A program made the translations under genes and the position numbers. A stretch of DNA of 6,302 nt from a bacterium (GTDB lineage Bacteria; Bipolaricaulota; Bipolaricaulia; UBA7950; UBA9294), in NCBI GenBank assembly GCA_030671645.1, contig DAOVHV010000061.1:1-6302 (forward strand), written 5' to 3'. Under the pieces are notes generated by a model. That model was not told where the DNA came from and did no database searches. It saw only the letters and a program-made list of their open reading frames with translations. Position 1 is the stretch's first letter, and every line of letters starts with the position of its first letter. Positions 1-5,206 of this stretch are shown here, in pieces.

Positions 1-337
1 GATCGGCGACTCCACGTTCACCCATTCCGGGATGACGGGATTGCTCGATTGCGTGAACGAGAACGCCAACGTCACCGTGGTCATCGCCGACAACCTGACC
101 ATCGCAATGACCGGCGGGCAGACCTCGTCGGCCAACAACCGGCTGGCCGACATCTGCGCAGGATTGGGAGTCGATCCGGCGCACGTCCGCATCATCGAAC
201 CCACCCCTAACAACCATGAGGAGAACGTTGAGGTGCTGCGTCAAGAGATCTCGCACACCGGTCCATCGGTCATCATCGCAGTCCGGGAATGCATCCAGAC
301 GGCGCGTCGATCACGCTCCAAAGGAGGGTCGTCGTGA
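1..337 (+). CDS. iorA: Indolepyruvate:ferredoxin oxidoreductase alpha subunit, C-terminal fragment (5' end outside window)
   Basis: This subunit binds thiamine diphosphate and, with IorB, oxidatively decarboxylates aryl pyruvates (indolepyruvate, phenylpyruvate) to aryl-acetyl-CoA, passing electrons to ferredoxin in the cytoplasm. The frame is open from base 2 and ends at TGA 335-337, giving 111 visible residues. The thiamine-diphosphate/Mg signature is visible: GDS at bases 5-13, then the DN pair at 89-94 followed by the family-typical AMTGGQ. The segment GPSVIIAVREC near the end matches the region that in most IorA proteins immediately precedes a C-terminal ferredoxin domain with two CxxCxxC-type clusters. 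Here the protein stops 13 residues after that Cys, in a basic tail (ARRSRSKGGSS), with no cluster motif. The stop overlaps the iorB start (GTGA), so the short end looks natural rather than a frameshift. A related 2-oxoacid oxidoreductase with another substrate is possible. Confidence 0.85.
   Translation, partial: IGDSTFTHSGMTGLLDCVNENANVTVVIADNLTIAMTGGQTSSANNRLADICAGLGVDPAHVRIIEPTPNNHEENVEVLRQEISHTGPSVIIAVRECIQTARRSRSKGGSS
320..328 (+). promoter_or_regulatory. Strong Shine-Dalgarno site that fixes the iorB start
   Basis: AAAGGAGGG lies 5 bases upstream of GTG 334, inside the end of iorA. It selects the GTG over an in-frame ATG at 289, which would add 15 residues unlike the family N-terminus. 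Confidence 0.8.
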
Positions 338-915
338 AGCGCAACCTCATTCTTGCCGGCGTCGGAGGACAAGGGCTGCTTGCACTGGCCGCCGTCATCG
401 GCGAAGCCGCTCGCTCGATGGGCCTTCACGTGCTGCAAGCCGAGGTGCATGGGATGGCACAGCGCGGCGGCGTGGTGCAAAGCCATCTGCGCTATTCCGA
501 TCAACCTATTCATTCAGCCTTGATCAAAGAAGAAACCGCGCACCTCATTCTCTCTTTGGAGCCGATGGAGGCCTTGCGGTATTTGCCGCACCTAACCATT
601 GACGGAGCGGTGGTTACCAACTCGGCGCCATTCAAGAACATTCCCGACTACCCGGATGAGGAGACCATCGAGAAGGAGATCTTGCACATTCCCAACCACC
701 GGTTTATTGACGCGGTTGACTTGGCGAAAGTGGCCGGAGCGATTCAAGCGGCCAACATGGTCATGCTCGGCGCCGGCGCACCGTTCCTGGAGCTACCTCT
801 GGAGACTCTGGAAGCAGGGATTCGCACGGTGTTCGCCGGAAAGTCGGAGGCCGTGATCGAGACCAACCTCCGTGCCTTTCAATTGGGGCTCGAAGCCTCG
901 AAGGCAGCCTCGTAG
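334..915 (+). CDS. iorB: Indolepyruvate:ferredoxin oxidoreductase beta subunit
   Basis: This is the partner subunit of IorA, a single pyruvate/ketoisovalerate oxidoreductase gamma-type domain that helps bind CoA and shape the active site. From GTG 334 it is 193 residues, the usual length for stand-alone IorB. The N-terminus is textbook for the family: K-R-N-L-I-L-A-G-V-G-G-Q-G, with GVGGQG at residues 9-14, followed by EVHGMAQRGG at 37-46. The start is set by the AAAGGAGGG site and by the GTGA overlap with the iorA stop, which implies translational coupling and equal synthesis of the two subunits. No C-terminal extension or Fe-S motif is present, so IorB does not make up for the ferredoxin domain missing from IorA. 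It ends at TAG 913-915, and no clear hairpin terminator follows. Confidence 0.92.
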   Translation: MKRNLILAGVGGQGLLALAAVIGEAARSMGLHVLQAEVHGMAQRGGVVQSHLRYSDQPIHSALIKEETAHLILSLEPMEALRYLPHLTIDGAVVTNSAPFKNIPDYPDEETIEKEILHIPNHRFIDAVDLAKVAGAIQAANMVMLGAGAPFLELPLETLEAGIRTVFAGKSEAVIETNLRAFQLGLEASKAAS

Positions 916-948
916 AAAGACGCTTTGCCTCTGATCGAATCCCAACCC

Positions 949-977
949 TTGCTCTATCCATCTCGGCAGGCTAGTCT
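949..977 (+). promoter_or_regulatory. Candidate sigma70-type promoter for the metallophosphoesterase operon
   Basis: A TTGCTC element (949-954) and a TAGTCT element (972-977) are 17 bases apart, the optimal spacing. They sit in the 92-base gap between iorB and the first metallophosphoesterase. Transcription would start near 984, leaving a leader of about 24 bases that contains the Shine-Dalgarno site at 995-1002. The call rests on motif match and position only; both hexamers are partial matches to consensus. Confidence 0.45.
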
Positions 978-994
978 GTCTCCAACAACAGGAT

Positions 995-1002
995 GAGGGA
1001 GG
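995..1002 (+). promoter_or_regulatory. Shine-Dalgarno site that fixes the first metallophosphoesterase start
   Basis: GAGGGAGG lies 5 bases before ATG 1008. The in-frame ATG at 993 overlaps this site and has no site of its own, so 1008 is preferred. Confidence 0.7.
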
Positions 1003-1007
1003 CCCCC

Positions 1008-1901
1008 ATGTTTCATCGATGGAGTGTTGTTCTTGCTTTGGTGCTTGTAATCGCTGCGGGCATATCGCTAACCGGTGAGCCGGTGCGCATCGCCATGATC
1101 ACCGACGTTCACGCTCACGACACCAACTCGCCCAACGAGCACAAGGTGATGGTCAATTGGGCCGAGCGCGTAGCCGCGTTCGTGGTCGCCGCCAATGACT
1201 GGCCCGCTGACACCGTTGTCAGTCTGGGCGATTACGTCAACGGGGCCTTTGTGATGGGAGCCGAGCTTGGGGATCTCGAGGATGCTGAGCGATTCCCCGA
1301 CATCTTGGACGAGACCTTTGCCGTCTTGACGGAATTCGATGGACCGGTTCATTACGTGGTCGGCAATCACGACGTATACAACCTTTCAAAGGATCAGATT
1401 CTGGCCGCCACCGGCACGGAGTCGACCTACTATAGCTTCGACCTCAAAGGAGTCCATTTCGTCATCCTCGATGCCCAATTCGACAAGAGCGAGAACGACT
1501 ATGGCCACATCGCATGGATGGTGCAAGGCCTCATTCCCACTGTTGAGATGGAATGGCTTCAAACCGATTTGGCCGCTTCCGACCTTCCGACGGTGGTCTT
1601 CGTTCATCAACCACTCGATTCCGATTTCGAGCTGCTGGCCGGCGGCCCTCCTATCGCGAATCATCTTGCCGTGCGGGACGTGTTGGTGGCCGACGGCGAC
1701 GTCATCGCCGTATTCTCGGGACACGATCATGACGCCGACTATACCGAGATCGACGGCATTCACTATTTCACCATCGCCGCCATGGTCGATCACGACGAAC
1801 CGACCCCATTGACTTGGGCCATGGTGACGGTAGACGCCGATGCGGGCACCCTTGTGGTGGAAGGTGCAGGGCTTCAGCCCGATTTCGACGTGAGTTTCTG
1901 A
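1008..1901 (+). CDS. Exported calcineurin-type metallophosphoesterase, ADP-ribose/CDP-alcohol diphosphatase-like (paralog 1)
   Basis: This is a predicted phosphodiester or pyrophosphate hydrolase with a two-metal centre, likely acting outside the cytoplasmic membrane. From ATG 1008 it is 297 residues. Residues 1 to about 22 look like a Sec signal peptide: Arg at position 4, a hydrophobic run at 7-19 (VVLALVLVIAAGI), no lipobox Cys. All metal-site blocks of the family are present: DxH at D33/H35 within TDVHAHD, GD at 74-75, GNHD at 119-122, H200 in VFVHQ, and GHDH at 238-241. The spacing, and the strings LGDYVNG, GNHDVYNL, YYSFDL and the C-terminal GIHYFTIAAMV, resemble the Mn-dependent ADP-ribose/CDP-alcohol diphosphatase group (ADPRM), as far as I recall that family. 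The true substrate is unknown. Its stop overlaps the start of the next, paralogous gene (TGATG), so the pair is probably translationally coupled. Confidence 0.82.
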   Translation: MFHRWSVVLALVLVIAAGISLTGEPVRIAMITDVHAHDTNSPNEHKVMVNWAERVAAFVVAANDWPADTVVSLGDYVNGAFVMGAELGDLEDAERFPDILDETFAVLTEFDGPVHYVVGNHDVYNLSKDQILAATGTESTYYSFDLKGVHFVILDAQFDKSENDYGHIAWMVQGLIPTVEMEWLQTDLAASDLPTVVFVHQPLDSDFELLAGGPPIANHLAVRDVLVADGDVIAVFSGHDHDADYTEIDGIHYFTIAAMVDHDEPTPLTWAMVTVDADAGTLVVEGAGLQPDFDVSF

Positions 1902-2818
1902 TGTCGGCCACGCGACGCCCTGGCAACTGGATGCGTGATTGTGCTTTACTCAGCCTGCTGTTATTCGGCCTGTTCGCACTGTCGGGGTTCGGCGCGGAAG
2001 ATATCGTTCACATCGGCCTCATCACCGACACTCACGCACACGATTTGGACTCGCCCTCGGAAGGCAAATGGATGTCGCACACCGAGGAGCGATTGTCCGC
2101 GTTCACCACAGCGATGAACGAATGGGGACCGGACTTCGTCATCGAGCTGGGAGACTTCATCAACGGCTGGGTCGTGTTCGGCACGTTGCCCGGCGATCCG
2201 GCGCGCATTCCCGATATTCTGGCGTGGGCCGACGGGCTGTACGATCAGTTCGATGGCCCCGCTTACCACGTCGTCGGCAATCACGATCTCTACAACCTGG
2301 ACAAGACGCTGTACCTCGATATCCTCGGCATCGACGCCACGTATTACAGCTTCGACGTAGGTGCCTATCACTTCATCGTGCTCGACGTACAGTACGCCGA
2401 AGACGGATCGGATCTAGCCCACACCTACACCGGCGTGGCCGGATTCGTCCCCGAACCCGAATTCGAGTGGTTGCGAGCCGACCTTGAAGCGGCTGAGCGT
2501 CCAACGATCGTGTTCGTCCATCAGATGCTGGACGACTTCATCGAGGAGTGGGGCCGGCCCACCGTCATCAACCAGTCGCAATTGCAGCAGCTGTTCGCCG
2601 AAGACGGAGACGTCATTGCAGTCTTCCAAGGCCACGATCACGACAACGTTCACAACGTCATTGACGGCATCCATTACGTCACCTTTGAAGCGATGGTCGA
2701 TCAAGACACGCCGCCTACGTGGGCTCAAATCTCGCTTGACCCCGGTTCTCGGAGCATCGTCATTGAAGGCTTCGGTGTGCAGGCTTCCTATGAGCTGTCC
2801 TATTCGGGAAGAGAGTAG
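1901..2818 (+). CDS. Exported calcineurin-type metallophosphoesterase, ADP-ribose/CDP-alcohol diphosphatase-like (paralog 2)
   Basis: This is a second metallophosphoesterase, alignable along its full length with the preceding one (about 45% identical by eye). The chosen start is ATG 1901, whose A is the last base of the upstream stop, giving 305 residues; an in-frame ATG at 1814 would lie deep inside the upstream gene. There is no convincing Shine-Dalgarno site, so expression probably depends on coupling. ATG 1931 is an alternative start that keeps the hydrophobic segment. Residues 1-32 form a signal peptide: basic RR at 5-6, hydrophobic LLSLLLFGLFAL at 16-27, possible cleavage after Ala32. 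The metal-site blocks are intact: D43/H45 in TDTHAHD, GD at 84-85, GNHD at 126-129, H207 in VFVHQ, GHDH at 244-247. YYSFDV, FEWL and the closing FEAMV...PTWAQISLD segment strengthen the resemblance to ADPRM-type enzymes. Substrate unknown. Confidence 0.82.
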   Translation: MSATRRPGNWMRDCALLSLLLFGLFALSGFGAEDIVHIGLITDTHAHDLDSPSEGKWMSHTEERLSAFTTAMNEWGPDFVIELGDFINGWVVFGTLPGDPARIPDILAWADGLYDQFDGPAYHVVGNHDLYNLDKTLYLDILGIDATYYSFDVGAYHFIVLDVQYAEDGSDLAHTYTGVAGFVPEPEFEWLRADLEAAERPTIVFVHQMLDDFIEEWGRPTVINQSQLQQLFAEDGDVIAVFQGHDHDNVHNVIDGIHYVTFEAMVDQDTPPTWAQISLDPGSRSIVIEGFGVQASYELSYSGRE

Positions 2819-2848
2819 CGAATCCCAGACTTCGCCAAAGGAGCGATC

Positions 2849-3136
2849 ATGATCGTTGAGTTCTCCATCATCCCAGTCGGAAAGGGAGAAAGCCTGAGCC
2901 CATACGTGGCGGAGGCATTCAAGATCATCGAAGCCAGCGGCGTCGCCTACGAGCACCACGCCATGGGCACGAACCTCGAAGGCGACTGGGACAAGGTGAT
3001 GGCCGTCATCAAGGCATGTCGTGACAGGCTGCTCGAATCGTCCGACCGCGTGTCGCTGTCCATCAAGATTGACGATCGAAAGGGGGCGACGGATAGCATC
3101 ACGAAGAAGGTTCGTTCCGCCCAACAGAAGATGTAA
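2849..3136 (+). CDS. MTH1187/UPF0045-family (YkoF-related) thiamine-binding-fold protein
   Basis: This is a 95-residue cytoplasmic protein with no signal peptide, the usual length for the family. It matches the MTH1187 pattern: the beta-strand opening IVEFSIIPVGKGESLSPYVA (2-21), a helix, then YEHHAMGTNLEG (34-45), and a final strand with IKIDDRKG (72-79). The family adopts a ferredoxin-like fold and assembles into oligomers; members are annotated as thiamine-binding or as handling hydroxymethylpyrimidine-type ligands, but their role in the cell is poorly defined. The start is clear: AAAGGAG at 2837-2843 sits 5 bases before ATG 2849. The gene begins 30 bases after the second metallophosphoesterase, too close for a separate riboswitch, so it is probably the last gene of that operon. 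No thiamine biosynthesis or transport gene is nearby. Confidence 0.85.
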   Translation: MIVEFSIIPVGKGESLSPYVAEAFKIIEASGVAYEHHAMGTNLEGDWDKVMAVIKACRDRLLESSDRVSLSIKIDDRKGATDSITKKVRSAQQKM

Positions 3137-3163
3137 ACAGAGCACCGCTCCTGATTCGTCGGA

Positions 3164-3193
3164 TTGCAGAAGAGACCCCTTTTTTCGTAGAGT
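3164..3193 (+). promoter_or_regulatory. Candidate promoter for adenosine deaminase, compatible with a leaderless transcript
   Basis: TTGCAG (3164-3169) and TAGAGT (3188-3193) are 18 bases apart in the 62-base gap before the deaminase gene. Transcription would begin about 6-7 bases after the -10 element, at or beside ATG 3199. No Shine-Dalgarno-like sequence precedes that ATG, unlike iorB, the first metallophosphoesterase and the MTH1187 gene here. The match is partial and no start site has been mapped. Confidence 0.4.
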
Positions 3194-3198
3194 AATGC

Positions 3199-4209
3199 AT
3201 GCACATGGATCTTCGTAGACTGCCCAAGGCCGAATTGCACGTCCATCTCGATGGCTCGATGCGACTGAAGACCATCAAGGACCTTGCTGCTACCTTGCCC
3301 GAGGAAACAGCGTTTCCGAAGCGATTTGGTTTCAAGAAAGCGGTCACACCACCGCAACGTTGTTCGCTTCCTGAATATCTCCAGGCATTCGACGTCACCG
3401 TCGCCGTGCTGCAAACGGCAGCGGCATTGGAACGGGCTGCTTACGAACTCTGCGATGACGTGTCCCGCGACAACGTGCTGTATCTCGAAGTTCGGTTTGC
3501 CCCGCTGCTACATCTCGAAGCCGGCTTGAGCCCCCGTGAGGTTGTTCAAGCGGTGCTACGAGGTTTGAAACGAGGCGAAGAGAAGTTCGGCATGCATACG
3601 GGGCTGATTCTGTCGGCCATGCGCGACCGCTCGCTCGAGCATTCCATGGAAGTGGCCCAATTGGCGGCCCAATTCTCTTCCAAGGGCGTAGTCGCCTTCG
3701 ATTTGGCCGGACCGGAGCGCCAGCATCCACCTCAAATCCATCGCGAAGCCATCGCCATGGCACGGGAATCCGGAGTACATCTGTCGCTTCACGCTGGTGA
3801 GGGATGTTGTCCGGAACAGGTGCGCGCAGCTCTAGAAATGGGGGCCGAGCGCATCGGTCACGGCGTGTATCTGCACAAGGATCCCGTCACCGAGAAACTG
3901 GTTGCCGAGCTGGGCATCCCTCTGGAAGTTTGTCCGACCAGCAATCTTCAAATCTCGGGAATCATGGAATCCTATGCCGATCACCCGCTCAAGCGATATT
4001 TCGACCTCGGAATTCCCATCACACTGAACACGGACAACCGTTTGATGTCGAACATCGATCTGACGCATGAATACCAAGTCGTCGTCGACGCGTTCGGATT
4101 CGACGCACAACAGATTCGGAAGATCAGCCTCAACGGTGTCGAAGCGGCGTTTGCTCCTGAATCCGTCAAAGACGAGCTACGTACGAAGCTTGACGAGTTC
4201 TTCTCCTAG
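3199..4209 (+). CDS. add: Adenosine deaminase
   Basis: The enzyme converts adenosine and deoxyadenosine to inosine and deoxyinosine plus ammonia (purine salvage, cytoplasm, one catalytic Zn). At 336 residues it has normal length for a bacterial single-domain TIM-barrel deaminase. The zinc and catalytic residues are visible: H14 and H16 in ELHVHLDGS, H198 and E201 in HAGEG, H221 in RIGHG, and D279 in NTDNR. Substrate-site strings FDLAGPE (167-173) and CPTSN (245-249) also fit. The residue after the zinc-binding Asp is Asn (N280) instead of the Asp of the mammalian enzyme; as I recall, TDNRLMS is common in bacterial adenosine deaminases, which argues against adenine or aminofutalosine deaminase. 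Start is ATG 3199, with ATG 3205 as an alternative; neither has a Shine-Dalgarno site, so leaderless translation is plausible. The gene converges with the minus-strand DUF72 gene, with 15 bases between stops. Confidence 0.93.
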   Translation: MHMDLRRLPKAELHVHLDGSMRLKTIKDLAATLPEETAFPKRFGFKKAVTPPQRCSLPEYLQAFDVTVAVLQTAAALERAAYELCDDVSRDNVLYLEVRFAPLLHLEAGLSPREVVQAVLRGLKRGEEKFGMHTGLILSAMRDRSLEHSMEVAQLAAQFSSKGVVAFDLAGPERQHPPQIHREAIAMARESGVHLSLHAGEGCCPEQVRAALEMGAERIGHGVYLHKDPVTEKLVAELGIPLEVCPTSNLQISGIMESYADHPLKRYFDLGIPITLNTDNRLMSNIDLTHEYQVVVDAFGFDAQQIRKISLNGVEAAFAPESVKDELRTKLDEFFS

Positions 4210-4224
4210 TCCTGGGAATCGGCG

Positions 4225-5187
4225 TCAGTTCCAGTCCTGTGTTTGTTCTTGTCGTTCTTCCTGAAGTTTCCGGAGGTGCGCTTCAACAAGATCTTTTTCG
4301 TTTGCCCGCGCCGCAGCTACCCACTTAGTCAGCTCGACAATTCTGCTTGTCGGATCCGTGCCCGCAAACAGCGTCTGTTCAACTTCCGCTTCGGTTCGCA
4401 CATGCTGCTCGAACCGCTGCTTGAGTCTCAATCCGTTCACAAAGCTGCTCCCTTTGTGGCAGTTGTTGGTGAATACATAGACCTTCTTTGCGGCTTCAAG
4501 GGATCCTTCAATCCGTTGTGCCCATTCTTCGAGTTCCTCGTCGTTGTAGAGATAGTCGTAGCGATGGCTTCCCGTCGGAGGGTTGTACCACATCGCCTTG
4601 TTTCTGCCATGCAGCCTGTAGTAGGCAACATCGTTGGTCATGATGTTTGTGGGCGCAGGAAGAGCGCTGATTTGTGGAAGATCGACATTCACAAATCCGA
4701 GCCGAAGCTTCTCGAGCAATTCGTAGACGCGATCCTGATTCCAGCTGTTATGCCTGAACTCGATGCTCGTCTTGATATCGTTGGGAACGAAGACATCGGC
4801 GACCTTCTCCAGGTGATCCAACGCGGAATCGTTGAGGTGAAAGGCCTGAGGAAATTGGAGGATCACACCTCCCAGTTGTCCCGCATCGATCAGCGGCTTG
4901 AGGGAACCGACGAACGACGGGGCAACCGCGGCCATCTTCTCCCGCTCATGCGTCATTCCCTTGGGTGCCTTGACCACGAACTCGAAGTCGGCATGAACCT
5001 TCCGAAGCATCCCTTCGAACATCCCAGGCGTGGGATCGCGATAGTAGGTGAAGTTGATCTCGACTGCATCGAAATCTTTGGCGTAGGTCTTCAACATGTC
5101 GGATGGCCGTGTTCCTTCAGGATAAGCGGTGCCGATCCAATGAGAAAACGAGTATCCCGAAGTTCCGATCCGCAATTCCGCAGTCAT
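4225..5187 (-). CDS. DUF72/YecE-family TIM-barrel protein
   Basis: This is a 320-residue protein of the DUF72 (YecE) family, whose biochemical function is not established. Family blocks appear in order: IGTSGYSFSHW (7-17), VEINFTYY (42-49), FVVKAPKGMTHE (70-81), GGVILQFP (106-113), IEFRHNSW (142-149), YYRLHGRN (189-196), the YLYNDEEL stretch (212-219), and VYVFTNNCHKGSSFVNG (236-252). Conserved Glu, His, Arg and Asn in these blocks suggest a sugar- or nucleotide-like ligand site, but this is inference. The C-terminus after about residue 275 is a charged, probably helical extension (KLQEERQEQTQDWN at the end), longer than the compact family members. Start ATG at 5187-5185 follows AGGA with a 6-base gap. 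It lies 19 bases downstream of the dinB-like stop, so the two are probably cotranscribed. A 318-residue open frame on the opposite strand over the same bases is a codon-bias shadow. Confidence 0.9.
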   Translation of the reverse strand: MTAELRIGTSGYSFSHWIGTAYPEGTRPSDMLKTYAKDFDAVEINFTYYRDPTPGMFEGMLRKVHADFEFVVKAPKGMTHEREKMAAVAPSFVGSLKPLIDAGQLGGVILQFPQAFHLNDSALDHLEKVADVFVPNDIKTSIEFRHNSWNQDRVYELLEKLRLGFVNVDLPQISALPAPTNIMTNDVAYYRLHGRNKAMWYNPPTGSHRYDYLYNDEELEEWAQRIEGSLEAAKKVYVFTNNCHKGSSFVNGLRLKQRFEQHVRTEAEVEQTLFAGTDPTSRIVELTKWVAAARANEKDLVEAHLRKLQEERQEQTQDWN

Positions 5188-5206
5188 GATTCATCCTAGC
5201 ACCGGG

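Noticed and set aside
289..333. An upstream ATG start for iorB at 289.
   Set aside because: It would add 15 residues that do not fit the family. The GTG at 334 has an ideal ribosome site and gives the canonical N-terminus.
2819..2848. A thiamine-diphosphate riboswitch ahead of the thiamine-binding-family gene.
   Set aside because: The gap is only 30 bases, far too short for such a riboswitch, and is filled by a plain Shine-Dalgarno leader.
2414..3145. A 243-codon minus-strand open frame spanning the second metallophosphoesterase and the MTH1187 gene.
   Set aside because: It runs antisense across two well-supported genes and their intergenic gap, has no Shine-Dalgarno site or family motif that I can see, and is a shadow.
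3169..3187. GAAGAGA-CCCC-TTTTTTC as a possible terminator hairpin after the MTH1187 gene.
   Set aside because: The stem would need two G-U pairs and is otherwise A-T only, with no separate T-tract. The stretch is better explained as spacer of the candidate promoter.
4030..4041. Asn in place of the second Asp in the adenosine deaminase NTDD-type motif (NTDNR), as a possible sign of lost or altered activity.
   Set aside because: The zinc-binding Asp is kept, and TDNRLMS is, as I recall, a common form in bacterial adenosine deaminases.
4208..4239. A short inverted repeat (CTGGGAA/TTCCAG) between the convergent adenosine deaminase and DUF72 genes, flanked by a direct repeat AGTCCTG, as a possible bidirectional terminator.
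   Set aside because: The stem is six pairs with a bulge and a 10-base loop, has no T-tract on either side, and overlaps the end of the DUF72 coding sequence.
4243..5199. A 318-codon open frame on the plus strand lying opposite the DUF72 gene.
   Set aside because: It covers the DUF72 gene almost exactly, encodes no recognisable motif, and is explained by codon bias in the real gene. All DUF72 family blocks are on the minus strand.
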